In this document: positions 46,067 to 54,376 of the stretch, piece by piece
Numbering within the stretch: position 1 is the stretch's first letter
Layout: each line of letters starts with the position of its first letter
Origin: Aliiroseovarius crassostreae
Lineage (GTDB): Bacteria > Pseudomonadota > Alphaproteobacteria > Rhodobacterales > Rhodobacteraceae
DNA: 64,000 nt
Assembly (NCBI RefSeq): GCF_001307765.1
Contig: NZ_LKBA01000004.1
Location: 62,001 to 126,000, forward strand
Direction of reading: 5' to 3'
Made by a program: the position numbers and the translations under genes
Notes under the pieces: generated by a model
Told to the model about the DNA's origin: nothing
Databases searched by the model: none
What the model saw: only the letters and a program-made list of their open reading frames with translations

Positions 46067-46273
46067 ATGCAGGTTTCGGTTCGCGATAACAACGTAGACC
46101 AGGCGCTTCGTGCGCTGAAGAAGAAACTTCAGCGTGAAGGTGTCTTCCGCGAGATGAAGCTTCGGCAGCATTTCGAGAAGCCCTCCGAGAAGAAAGCCCG
46201 TGAGAAAGCGGAAGCTATTCGCCGTCAGCGCAAGCTGGCTCGGAAAAAAGCGCAACGTGAGGGTCTTCTTTAA
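46067..46273 (+). CDS. rpsU: 30S ribosomal protein S21
   Basis: This 68-residue basic protein reads [31 protein letters not shown] then a long Lys/Arg-rich helix, ending [23 protein letters not shown] precedes the ATG. S21 sits at the small-subunit platform near the anti-Shine-Dalgarno and helps initiation. A terminator follows. Confidence 0.98.
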   Translation: MQVSVRDNNVDQALRALKKKLQREGVFREMKLRQHFEKPSEKKAREKAEAIRRQRKLARKKAQREGLL

Positions 46274-46320
46274 GATCTGATCGTATTCGGTGGGGGAGTT
46301 GTCAATTCCTCGCCACGACG

Positions 46321-46356
46321 ACCCCCGCAGCCTCGCTTCGGGGGTTTGTTGTTTTT
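46321..46356 (+). terminator. Rho-independent terminator after rpsU
   Basis: ACCCCCG pairs with CGGGGGT around a short loop, followed by TTTGTTGTTTTT. Confidence 0.85.
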
Positions 46357-46488
46357 AGAGTGCCCGGCCTTAAACCTGAGGCACGAATACCCTGCCATGC
46401 TTTGCGTTCTCGGGATATTCGCACCACATGATGTTTCAGGGAATAGGTCGGACGCTTTAAGGGGGTGGTTCGAAGTGTTTTGGCCCGT

Positions 46489-47811
46489 TTAGCCCCGTGT
46501 GGTGGGAAACCGGGGGTGCAGATCGTCGATGATAATGGTGTGGGCATGAGGGCCATCGCCGGCCAGATGTGGGTGATCTGGTGGCAGATCATCATGGCGA
46601 TGTTCTACCGATTGTGACGAGTGCCGGGGCCAAAGGCGCACTGCCATCACGGCGCCCACCATCCCAAGGCCGGATAATATCAACGCGGCGCCGACAGCGC
46701 CCAGATGAAACATCAGCAGGCCAGAGAGCGGATAGGCCACCAGCCAGCAGGCGTGGGACAGGGTGAAATGCGCGGCAAAGAGTGCCGGGCGGTCCGTGCG
46801 ATGGGCGGATCGCGACAGGACACGGCCAGCGGGGGTGAGGGTGGCGGAAAACCCAAAGCCGATGGCGCACCAGATCCCGGAGATCAGTACAAAATTGACC
46901 GGCAGGACAAGGCCGATCAGGCTGAACCCGGCAAGGGCTGAGAGGCTTATTCCTGCCCCCGCAAACATCACGGCGCGATCTTCGGTTTCTTTCAACAGCC
47001 GTGGCAGGGCAAGGGCCGCCACCATGGACCCTGTGCCGAAACTTCCGAGCACCAGACCCACCGCGCTGTCACCCAATCCCAGATCGGATTTCACCAATTG
47101 CACCGTGTTGACAAAGACCATGGCCCCGGTTGTCGAGCTGACCCAGCACAGGGCCAAAAGCCCGCGCAGGCGGGGGGTTTTCAGGTAAAGGCCAATGCCC
47201 CGCGTCGTGCGCTCCCAGATTGGGCGGGGCTTGCCCGGTTCCGGCGTGGGCAACAGGGTGGAAGCAACCAAAAGCCCCGATGCAATGAACCCCAGCGATG
47301 TGCCCAGAAACAGCGTGGCAAACCCGGTCAGTCCCAACAGGGCTGCCGCCAGAAGCGGGCTGAGCAGGGTTTCCAGATCCATTGCCAGGCGGGAAAGAGA
47401 AAGGGCGCGGGTGTAGTCTTCCTCATCTGGCAGCACATCCGGGATGGTTGCCTGAAAGGTCGGGGTGAACCCGGCTGAGGCGGATTGCAGCAGGAAGATC
47501 AGCACATAAATCTGCCAGATCTCGGTGACAAACGGCAGGCCTAACACCACCAGCGCACGGAACAGATCCAGCGTTACCAGGACCCGGCGGCGACTGATCC
47601 GTTCGGCCAGGGCCGCCGCGACCGGGGCAACCAGCACATAGGCGACCATCTTGATTGTCAAGGCGATGCCCAGCACCATCGCAGCCCGGTCCCCCGCCAG
47701 GTCATAGGCCAGAAGGCCAAGGGCCACCGTGGCCAGCCCGGTGCCGGTCAGTGCCACGATCTGGGCACCAAGCAAGTGGCGGTAGGTTCGGTTGTTCAGG
47801 ATGCTGATCAT
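46489..47811 (-). CDS. MFS exporter with His-rich C-terminus, probable metal efflux
   Basis: This 440-residue protein of the MFS_3/EntS-like type has about 12 helices (LAYDLAGDRAAMVLGIALTIKMVAYVL, AERISRRRVLVTLDLFRALVVLG). The soluble tail is rich in His and Asp (HSSQSVEHRHDDLPPDHPHLAGDGPHAHTIIIDDLHP). His-rich tails of this kind occur in NreB-like nickel exporters. The gene lies 70 bases after a CsoR/RcnR-type repressor on the same strand, supporting metal-controlled efflux. Ni/Co is the first guess; Cu cannot be excluded. Confidence 0.85.
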   Translation of the reverse strand: MISILNNRTYRHLLGAQIVALTGTGLATVALGLLAYDLAGDRAAMVLGIALTIKMVAYVLVAPVAAALAERISRRRVLVTLDLFRALVVLGLPFVTEIWQIYVLIFLLQSASAGFTPTFQATIPDVLPDEEDYTRALSLSRLAMDLETLLSPLLAAALLGLTGFATLFLGTSLGFIASGLLVASTLLPTPEPGKPRPIWERTTRGIGLYLKTPRLRGLLALCWVSSTTGAMVFVNTVQLVKSDLGLGDSAVGLVLGSFGTGSMVAALALPRLLKETEDRAVMFAGAGISLSALAGFSLIGLVLPVNFVLISGIWCAIGFGFSATLTPAGRVLSRSAHRTDRPALFAAHFTLSHACWLVAYPLSGLLMFHLGAVGAALILSGLGMVGAVMAVRLWPRHSSQSVEHRHDDLPPDHPHLAGDGPHAHTIIIDDLHPRFPTTRG

Positions 47812-47881
47812 CGATGTGCCCTGGGATCTGTCTGTCGCCTGAAATGGGAAGAGGGGGGATGTGTATCCCGAGGGGTGCCTC

Positions 47882-48139
47882 TCAGAGATATTTTGTGATT
47901 TCCCGGAAATCCTCCATATCCACCGGCGTGTCCGGATCCAGGCAATGGTCGATATGATCGTGGATCAACACTTTCTTCGCATTGGTGATGGCCTTTTCAA
48001 CAGCATGTAATTGCTGGGCAATCTGGGTGCAGCTGGCCTCATCCTCAAGCATGGAGATGACTTTGGCCAGATGACCATGCGCACGCTTCAGTCGGGCGGT
48101 GATCTGTGGGTGGGACGGGTGGTGATGTTGATCAGTCAT
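47882..48139 (-). CDS. Metal-sensing repressor, CsoR/RcnR family
   Basis: This 85-residue all-helical repressor (DUF156) has a His-rich start (MTDQHHHPSHPQ) and helix motif RLKRAHGHLAKVISMLEDEASCTQIAQQLHAV. Candidate ligands are Cys-37, His-62 and Cys-66. The Cys-(24)-His-(3)-Cys spacing matches copper-type CsoR and nickel InrS; RcnR has His in the last place and uses an N-terminal His, which is also available here. The operator is just upstream. It should release DNA on metal binding and allow export by the adjacent MFS protein. Confidence 0.92.
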   Translation of the reverse strand: MTDQHHHPSHPQITARLKRAHGHLAKVISMLEDEASCTQIAQQLHAVEKAITNAKKVLIHDHIDHCLDPDTPVDMEDFREITKYL

Positions 48140-48149
48140 ATCGAACCCT

Positions 48150-48166
48150 ATCCCCCGGTGGGGGAT
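48150..48166 (-). promoter_or_regulatory. Operator of the CsoR/RcnR-type repressor
   Basis: ATCCCCC-GGT-GGGGGAT is a perfect inverted repeat with seven-base arms, 11 bases before the repressor ATG. CsoR/RcnR proteins bind such G-tract inverted repeats. Location indicates autoregulation and control of the exporter in the same transcript. Confidence 0.75.
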
Positions 48167-48211
48167 GAAGTCAAATGCGGAACTTGTGAGGCGGAAAGGT
48201 TGCGAAGCGGT

Positions 48212-49141
48212 TCAAACTTCGCGCAGATGTTCCTGCAAGGCAGAAATCACTTCATCGGGATGCGTGTAAATCAGCCCATGCCCGGCGCCTTTGATCTCAT
48301 ATTTATAGCAGGCGCGGTTCCATTCGGTCAGTTTGCCCATAGCGGTGAGCGGGATGGGAATGTCGTTCTCACCCCAGACCGAAATCACCGCAATCGAGGT
48401 GGCCGCAATGGCACGGTGTTCGGCTTCCTGCGTTACGGACAGCATGTTGCGTTCCGATGACAGCACCGCGCGGACAGATCCCCGGATCTGGGTTTCCTGT
48501 TTCACGCGCGCGGGCAAGTCTGGGATTTGTGCGGTCGCCGCGTCAGGCTTGGCCGCCTGACAGATCACCCAGCCCCCGATGAGCCCCCACAGCCAGTTGC
48601 CGAATGCACCCCAGTCCCGGGCGCGGGCCAGCCAAGGTCCGGTGTGATAGATCATGCCTGCCGTGGCAAGAAGCATCAGGCGATCCACCCGGTGGGGATG
48701 GCGGGCGGTGAAGGCCGTGGCAATTGCGCCCCCCATCGAATAGCCCAAAAAGGATATCTCTCCATCAATCCGCAGCGCCTCAAGCAACTCTTCTAGCTGG
48801 GTCAGGAAAAAGGTTTCGTCCTGCTTGCCCTTCGGGCGATCGGAATACCCGCGCCCGTAAAGGTCATAGGTGAGAATGCGAAAGCCCATTTTGGCAAGCC
48901 CCGGGATCAGGGCGAAAAACACCCAGCTGGGGGTTGTCAGACCGTGGACCATAAGGATCAGCGGCCCGCGCTCTCGCCCGTGCCATTGGTAATGGGTCAG
49001 GCCGGAGGGCAGCTCCACAAAGCCGCCGGGTGCTTTGCGGCGCGCAACGCTGTCCATCACCGTCCGGGCACGTTCCAACACCCAGGGCGCAACTGCCAGA
49101 TTGGCCAACATCCATAGAAGAAACAGTGCAAACCAGCTCAC
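48212..49141 (-). CDS. Alpha/beta hydrolase with N-terminal membrane anchor
   Basis: This 309-residue serine hydrolase has nucleophile GYSMGGA, oxyanion HG in LILMVHGLTTPSWVF, acid in WGENDIPIP, and His in GAGHGLIYTHPDE. It has an N-terminal hydrophobic helix (FALFLLWMLANLAVAPWVL). It is the last gene of a four-gene minus-strand operon and overlaps the PhyH gene by four bases. Substrate unknown. Confidence 0.88.
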   Translation of the reverse strand: MSWFALFLLWMLANLAVAPWVLERARTVMDSVARRKAPGGFVELPSGLTHYQWHGRERGPLILMVHGLTTPSWVFFALIPGLAKMGFRILTYDLYGRGYSDRPKGKQDETFFLTQLEELLEALRIDGEISFLGYSMGGAIATAFTARHPHRVDRLMLLATAGMIYHTGPWLARARDWGAFGNWLWGLIGGWVICQAAKPDAATAQIPDLPARVKQETQIRGSVRAVLSSERNMLSVTQEAEHRAIAATSIAVISVWGENDIPIPLTAMGKLTEWNRACYKYEIKGAGHGLIYTHPDEVISALQEHLREV

Positions 49142-49941
49142 GCGTCGTCCCCTTCATGCCACAGCACGGGGAACCAGTCTTCGCGCAACCTCTGGCCCGA
49201 GGTCATGTTGTGGCCGGGGAACGGAGGAGAGGTGCGGCCGGGGCGTTCAACATAACGAGCATCATCCCCCATCCAGCGCAGGCTGAGCGCACGGCGGCGG
49301 GTTGCAGCCGTGTTGCCGCGCGCGCCATGAACGGTGCGAAAGTCAAACACCACCGCATCGCCGGGCTCCATTTCCCATTCCAGCACCGTCATGTCACCGG
49401 GATTGGCATCCGGGTCCGGCACCGGGATCCACTCCTGCTTGGCTTGGTAAAAATCGCTGTCATCGGCCCAGCTGACCGGGCGCACCATCTTGTCCCATTT
49501 GTGGCTGCCCGCGATGAACCGTAACGAGTTCTCGCGCACCGGATCCAGTGGAAGCCAGAAACTCGCCGTCTGTTCCCCTTCAACAAAGTAATAAGGCCCG
49601 TCCTGATGCCATGGCGTGGGTTTCGGTGTGCCGGGTTCCTTGACCAGCACATGGTCGTGGAAAAACTGTGCCGAGGTTGACCGCATCAGCCTGGCCGCAA
49701 TTTGCGCCGCAGGACTGTTGCGCACGATGTTTTCAAACTCCGCAATCCGGGTCCAGTTTACGTAATCGTCGAAAAACCGCCCTTCGGTAACAGCATTTTC
49801 AGAGGCATATTCGCCGGGCTCCGCCATATTGCGTTCCACACCGTCACGCATCACCTCGACCCAGTCGTTCAGCGCGCCGGGGATCATGACCACACCATCG
49901 CGTTGATAGGCTTCGATCTGCTCTTCTGTAATCGTGACCAT
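49138..49941 (-). CDS. PhyH-family Fe(II)/2-oxoglutarate dioxygenase
   Basis: This 267-residue oxygenase has the 2-His-1-Asp facial triad: HQD in PTPWHQDGPYYFVEGEQTASFWLPLDPV and the distal His in FRTVHGARGN, followed by an Arg-rich segment (TRRRALSLRW) that could bind 2-oxoglutarate. The ectoine-hydroxylase-specific motif is absent. It is coupled to a hydrolase downstream and an ornithine cyclodeaminase homologue upstream. A hydroxylation step in an unknown small-molecule pathway is inferred. Confidence 0.87.
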   Translation of the reverse strand: MVTITEEQIEAYQRDGVVMIPGALNDWVEVMRDGVERNMAEPGEYASENAVTEGRFFDDYVNWTRIAEFENIVRNSPAAQIAARLMRSTSAQFFHDHVLVKEPGTPKPTPWHQDGPYYFVEGEQTASFWLPLDPVRENSLRFIAGSHKWDKMVRPVSWADDSDFYQAKQEWIPVPDPDANPGDMTVLEWEMEPGDAVVFDFRTVHGARGNTAATRRRALSLRWMGDDARYVERPGRTSPPFPGHNMTSGQRLREDWFPVLWHEGDDA

Positions 49942-49947
49942 CGGATG

Positions 49948-50874
49948 TTACCTTTCCCGCCAGGCGCTGAGGATATAGCGGCTGGTCATCAGATCAAGAT
50001 GCGCCCCGCCGCCGTTTTTGTAGAAGGTGATGTCGCCGGGCGCGCGGGTAAAGACACCTTTATCCGCATCATAAAGGTCGCCCAAAATATCGTCGCGCGA
50101 AATCACGCCACGTGCCAGCGGGTCCTTGAACTCGCCAATATGGTCAAGCACCGTATCGCGGCTGTCCATGAACAGGCGGGCACGGATCAGCATTTCGTCA
50201 TCCACCTCGCGCATGTCCGGGCGATAGGCGCCGATCATGTCGATATGCTGGCCGGGGCGGGCCCATTTTCCAAAATGTATCGGATCTGTGGTCATGGTGG
50301 CAGACGTGATAATGTCCGCTTCGGCCCAGCCTTCCTCCAGGCTGGCCACTGCGCGCGTCTTGTCGTGGCTGTCGGCAAAGGCATTTGCCCCGTCAGGTGA
50401 GCGGTTCCAGATCAGGAAATGCGCTTCGGGAAACAGGGCGCCATAGGCCTCTCGCAGGCTGTGACCAACCGTGCCCGCGCCGCAGATCAGGATCACTTTA
50501 CTGTCGGCCCGCGCCAGCAATCTGGCGCCCAAAACGGAATCGCCCGCAGTTTTCCATTTCGTGACAAGATGGAAGTTGAGCATAGCTTCAAGCGCACCTG
50601 TCACATCGTCATAAAGGTTAACCGCCCCGTGGATCATCGGTTCGCCACGTGCCGGGTTGCCGGGCATGATATTGGCGGTCTTTACCGCACTTCCCAGCCC
50701 GTCAATCCAGGCGGAGCGGGTCAGCATCGTGTCCGCATCGCGATACAGAAACGTGTCACCAATCTTGGCTTCGGGAAAGCTGTGACCAGCCAGAAGCGCG
50801 TCGGTCAATGCGCGCCAATTCAGCAGGGCATCGGCTTCAAACGGAATGATGTCAGGAGCGTTCGGATGGATCAA
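49948..50874 (-). CDS. Ornithine cyclodeaminase/mu-crystallin family protein
   Basis: This 308-residue NAD(P)-binding protein has KTANIMPGNPARGEPMIHGAVNLYDDVTGALEAML (substrate domain), the Rossmann motif VILICGAGTVGHSLREAYGALFPEAHFLIWNRS, and SATMTTDPIHFGKWARPGQHIDMIGAYRPDMREVDDEM. The family includes ornithine cyclodeaminase, ketimine reductases and alanine dehydrogenase, and members cannot be told apart here. It overlaps the HAD gene by four bases. Confidence 0.86.
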   Translation of the reverse strand: MIHPNAPDIIPFEADALLNWRALTDALLAGHSFPEAKIGDTFLYRDADTMLTRSAWIDGLGSAVKTANIMPGNPARGEPMIHGAVNLYDDVTGALEAMLNFHLVTKWKTAGDSVLGARLLARADSKVILICGAGTVGHSLREAYGALFPEAHFLIWNRSPDGANAFADSHDKTRAVASLEEGWAEADIITSATMTTDPIHFGKWARPGQHIDMIGAYRPDMREVDDEMLIRARLFMDSRDTVLDHIGEFKDPLARGVISRDDILGDLYDADKGVFTRAPGDITFYKNGGGAHLDLMTSRYILSAWRER

Positions 50875-51503
50875 AGGTCGCTCTCCTCAATCAAGCCAAG
50901 TCGGATCAGGTGATCCGCCCAGGTACGCGGATCGTTGAACAGATGGGTCTGCCAGCCGCGTTCGGCGGCAGCGGCAATGTTTTCGGCGCGATCATCGGCA
51001 AACAGCAACCGTTCGGGGGAAAGACCACAATCCTCCTCAACCATCTGATAGATCTGCGCGCTGGGCTTGGTGACTTTCATGTGACCAGAGATGTAACGGC
51101 GGTCAAAATCCTGCAGGAACTCATAGTCCAGCTCAGATTGGGCAAAGGACCCGACGCCGAAATTCGACAAGGCAAAGACAGGCACCTGACGGCGTTTCAA
51201 GGCGCGCAACGTGGCGACGGAAAGGTCAATCCGTGGGCTGGCCAATTCACGCCAGCGATCATGCCACCAGCGAATTTCCTTTTCAAATTCAGGATATTGT
51301 GCGGCAGTTCCATAAATCGTGTCGCGGAAATCACCGCCCCGATCCATCAACTCATTCATGAAATGAAGGTCAACCGCGGCAAACATGGCGCGACGGCGAT
51401 CTTCCCCGATCCAGCGGTCATAATGCTCTTCTGGCTGCCAGCGAATGAGCACGTTTCCAATGTCGAAAATAACCGCGTCCGGTCGCAAATCACTTTGTGT
51501 CAT
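50871..51503 (-). CDS. HAD-superfamily phosphatase, YihX-like
   Basis: This 210-residue protein has motif I VIFDIGNVLIRWQ, where the usual second Asp of DxD is Gly as in the YihX sugar-phosphatase group. Motif II is in FALSNFGVG, the Lys in HMKVTKPSAQIY, and motif IV in LLFADDRAENIAAA. It is the first gene of the operon with ornithine cyclodeaminase, PhyH and hydrolase genes. Confidence 0.87.
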   Translation of the reverse strand: MTQSDLRPDAVIFDIGNVLIRWQPEEHYDRWIGEDRRRAMFAAVDLHFMNELMDRGGDFRDTIYGTAAQYPEFEKEIRWWHDRWRELASPRIDLSVATLRALKRRQVPVFALSNFGVGSFAQSELDYEFLQDFDRRYISGHMKVTKPSAQIYQMVEEDCGLSPERLLFADDRAENIAAAAERGWQTHLFNDPRTWADHLIRLGLIEESDL

Positions 51504-51544
51504 GATGGGACTTTAGCCAAGGGGCGCGGGTTTGCAAATGCGGA

Positions 51545-51922
51545 TCATTCAGCCGCGTTGCAGGCGTGCGCTCCGTGGAACTCAACCAGGGCGGTCAGAT
51601 CTTCGACCGGTGTTTGGTCTGCAATGAATGCATGCGCATTTCTGGCCAGATTGAAGATGGATCCGTCTGAGAAGAAGCTGGAATTGGTGACAAAAATCAC
51701 CCGCGTATGTGGGGTGCGGAACTCGGCATAATCGGCAAGCGCCAATGCGTTTCCGTCTTTCAGATGCACATTCATGACAATCACGTCAACACGGGTCTGA
51801 TCGAGCACACGAATGGCCGCATCTTCATCATGGGCGCGGATCACATCCACCCCCTGCCGTTCCAGAGAGCGGCTCCAGACCCCGGCCAGATCCTGGTTCG
51901 TTTCGACGATCAATACGCGCAT
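51545..51922 (-). CDS. Degenerate receiver-domain protein (no phosphorylatable Asp)
   Basis: This 125-residue single-domain protein has a CheY-like layout: MRVLIVETNQDLAGVWSRSLERQGVDVIRAHDEDAAIRVL, VDVIVMNVHLKDGNALAL, then RTPHTRVIFVTNSSFF and ADQTPVEDL. At the phospho-acceptor position it has Asn (VMNVHL). The N-terminal acidic pair is Glu-Thr-Asn rather than Asp-Asp, and the conserved Lys near the end is Gln. It cannot be phosphorylated in the standard way and may act as a constitutive adaptor. It stands alone between operons. Confidence 0.8.
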   Translation of the reverse strand: MRVLIVETNQDLAGVWSRSLERQGVDVIRAHDEDAAIRVLDQTRVDVIVMNVHLKDGNALALADYAEFRTPHTRVIFVTNSSFFSDGSIFNLARNAHAFIADQTPVEDLTALVEFHGAHACNAAE

Positions 51923-52117
51923 GAAAACTCCTTGCCGCGTTGTGGCACAAACCGTTCAGATTCGCTAACAAATCTCTGGGAACAGTATTCCACATTGTTC
52001 CCGTTCCGGCGACAATCAAAGGGTTTGGGTCGGGGCAATCGGTGGATATATGCCAAGCAGGATTGTGTTTTGAGCGGATTTCCGGTTCAAGGCGGGAAGA
52101 GTATGAGGGAGAAACGC

Positions 52118-52489
52118 ATGACAAGCTGGATCACAGTGTGTGACACATGCAAGCGCGAAGATTGGGATGAAACCACGTCAGGCGGCAAAACTGATGGAGA
52201 GAAGCTGGCGGATCTGGTGGAACAGGCCGCGATCGGCAGCGCACTCAAGGTGCGTCGCGTCTCCTGCCTGATGGGCTGTGACAACAGTTGTAACGTGACG
52301 GTGCAGGCCCATGGCAAACTGGCCTATACGATGGGGCGGTTTGATCCCACTCAGGATGCCGCCGAAGGCATCGTGGCCTATGCCCAGGGTCATGCAGAAA
52401 GCGAAAACGGCACTGTGCCCTATCGTCAGTGGCCGCAATCCGTGAAGGGTCATTTCGTCACCCGCCATCACCCGATCCCCGAGGAGTGA
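52118..52489 (+). CDS. DUF1636 metal-binding protein, thioredoxin-like ferredoxin type
   Basis: This 123-residue protein has WITVCDTCKREDWDE near the start and VRRVSCLMGCDNSCNVTVQAHGKLAYTMGRFDP in the middle. The Cys set (CDTC plus CLMGCDNSC) suggests an iron-sulfur or other metal site in a (2Fe-2S) ferredoxin-like fold. The ATG at 52118 has GGGAG upstream. It is nine bases before cobC, the usual company of DUF1636 in alphaproteobacterial cobalamin loci. A role in cobalt handling or corrin reduction is inferred, not known. Confidence 0.85.
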   Translation: MTSWITVCDTCKREDWDETTSGGKTDGEKLADLVEQAAIGSALKVRRVSCLMGCDNSCNVTVQAHGKLAYTMGRFDPTQDAAEGIVAYAQGHAESENGTVPYRQWPQSVKGHFVTRHHPIPEE

Positions 52490-52498
52490 ACCACGGGC

Positions 52499-53431
52499 AT
52501 GACCAAGTTACGTGATCACGGGGGCGGGCTGGATGCAGCCATCGCCCAATATGGCGGCAAGCGCGTGGACTGGATCGACCTGTCCACCGGCATCAACCCG
52601 CACCCATATCCGCTGGGTGAAATCGGTGCCGAAGCCTGGACCGCGCTGCCCGACAAAGGCGCGTTTGAACGGCTTGAGGCCGCAGCGCGCGCATTCTGGA
52701 ATGTGCCGGAGGGCGCGGATATCCTTGCAGCTCCCGGGGCCTCGGCTCTGATTGCCCGCATTCCAACCCTGCTGGGGGCAGGGCAGGCCGAGATCCCGAC
52801 CCCTACCTATAATGAACATGCCGCCGCCTTTGAGGCCAATGGCTGGGAACTGACTGATGGGGGCGCGGCACAGGTGCTGGTGCATCCCAACAACCCCGAT
52901 GGGCGGTTTTGGCTGGATCCGGACTGGTCCCGGCCTCTGACTGTGATTGATGAGAGTTTTTGCGACGTCACCCCGCAGATGAGCCATATATCGCGCGCCA
53001 CTGAACCAGGCACGCTGATTTTGAAAAGTTTTGGCAAGTTCTGGGGCTTGGCCGGGTTGCGGCTTGGGTTTGTGATCGGTGATCGCGCCCTTATCGCCAA
53101 GCTGCGTGAAGCGGTTGGTCCGTGGCAGGTGTCGGGCCCCGCGCTTGAGATCGGCACCCGGGCGCTGCTGGATGTCGACTGGGCTGCAACCATGCGCCAG
53201 CGCCTTGCGGTTGATACCGCGCGGCTGGACGGGACGATGATGTATCATGGGGCCAAGCTGGTCGGGGGCACCACGCTGTTTCGGCTTTACGAGGTTGAGG
53301 ACGCGCTGATGTGGCAAGACAAACTGGCCCGCGGTCATGTCTGGAGCCGCGTTTTCCCCTATTCGAAAACCTGGCTGCGTCTGGGGCTGCCCCCCTCCGG
53401 AGGCTGGACCCAATTGGAGGCTGCCCTGTGA
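52499..53431 (+). CDS. cobC: Threonine-phosphate decarboxylase of cobalamin synthesis
   Basis: This 310-residue fold-type I PLP enzyme makes (R)-1-amino-2-propanol phosphate for the nucleotide loop. It carries DHGGGLDAAIAQYGG, DLSTGINPHPYP, VLVHPNNPDGRFW, the PLP-Asp in VIDESFCDVTP and the Schiff-base Lys in ILKSFGKFWGLAGLRLGF. The stop overlaps the cobD GTG by four bases. Confidence 0.94.
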   Translation: MTKLRDHGGGLDAAIAQYGGKRVDWIDLSTGINPHPYPLGEIGAEAWTALPDKGAFERLEAAARAFWNVPEGADILAAPGASALIARIPTLLGAGQAEIPTPTYNEHAAAFEANGWELTDGGAAQVLVHPNNPDGRFWLDPDWSRPLTVIDESFCDVTPQMSHISRATEPGTLILKSFGKFWGLAGLRLGFVIGDRALIAKLREAVGPWQVSGPALEIGTRALLDVDWAATMRQRLAVDTARLDGTMMYHGAKLVGGTTLFRLYEVEDALMWQDKLARGHVWSRVFPYSKTWLRLGLPPSGGWTQLEAAL

Positions 53432-54330
53432 CCCTCGTTCTCGCCATGCTGCTGGATGCCATCTTTGGCGAGCCGGATTGGGCGTGGAAACGCCTGCCGC
53501 ATCCGGCGGTGCTGATGGGGCGTCTGATCGGCTGGGCGGATGAGAGCTTTAACCGGGGTGAGGGGCGGATCCTGCGTGGCGCCGCGGTGATGCTTGTCTT
53601 ATGTGTCGGGGCCGCGCTGCTGGGCTGGGCCGTGCCGCATCTGCCATTTGGCGGCCTGTGGGAAATGCTCCTGGCGGCGATCTTGATTGCGCAGAAGTCC
53701 CTTGCGCAGCATGTGCAGGCGGTGGCGGATGGAATGCGCCAGTCGCTGTTTCATGGCCGACAGGCCGTGTCGATGATTGTCGGACGCGACACATCCGAGA
53801 TGCCCGCCCCGGCAATTGCCCGTGGGGCGATTGAATCGGCGGCCGAAAATTTCTCGGATGGGGTGGTGGCACCGATCTTCTGGTTCGCGGTTGCGGGCCT
53901 GCCTGGGTTGATGGTCTACAAGATGGTCAATACCGCTGACAGCATGATTGGGTATCGCACGGAAAAGCATGAGGAATTTGGCAAGTTTGCCGCCCGTCTG
54001 GATGATGTGTTGAATTGGGTTCCGGCGCGGCTCTCGGCGCTTGTCTTCATGCTTGCCCGTCGCAATTGGGCTGCCTGGGACATTATCCGTCGGGATGCCC
54101 CGCTGCATCGCTCGCCCAATGCGGGCTGGCCCGAGGCGGCGATGGCGGCAAGCCTGAACGTCGCGCTGTCGGGGCCGCGATCCTATGAAGGCGAATTGCG
54201 GGAGTTCCCTTGGGTGAATGAGGACGGGGCGCAGGAGATCGGCCCGAAAGAGGTGGATCAGGCGGTTCACATGCTCTGGTCCGCCTGGTGGGTGCTTTTG
54301 GCAATTGCAATATTCCTGGCGCTTGTCTGA
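53428..54330 (+). CDS. cobD: Adenosylcobinamide-phosphate synthase
   Basis: This integral membrane protein of about 300 residues joins aminopropanol phosphate to adenosylcobyrate. It has the CobD/CbiB start LVLAMLLDAIFGEPDWAWKRLPHPAVLMGRLI, the ESAAENFSDGVVAPIFWFAVAGLPGLMVYKMVNTADSMIGYR core, and the C-terminal helix. The start is GTG at 53428, overlapping the cobC stop (GTGA). Confidence 0.94.
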   Translation: MTLVLAMLLDAIFGEPDWAWKRLPHPAVLMGRLIGWADESFNRGEGRILRGAAVMLVLCVGAALLGWAVPHLPFGGLWEMLLAAILIAQKSLAQHVQAVADGMRQSLFHGRQAVSMIVGRDTSEMPAPAIARGAIESAAENFSDGVVAPIFWFAVAGLPGLMVYKMVNTADSMIGYRTEKHEEFGKFAARLDDVLNWVPARLSALVFMLARRNWAAWDIIRRDAPLHRSPNAGWPEAAMAASLNVALSGPRSYEGELREFPWVNEDGAQEIGPKEVDQAVHMLWSAWWVLLAIAIFLALV

Positions 54331-54376
54331 TCCGCTGAAACCGGTAGGCTGGCGCCATATAAGCGAGGAAAGATTT

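Noticed and set aside
48212-51503. Ectoine or hydroxyectoine pathway, suggested by PhyH and ornithine cyclodeaminase homologues
   Set aside because: The PhyH protein lacks the ectoine hydroxylase signature and no ectABC or doeAB genes are nearby.
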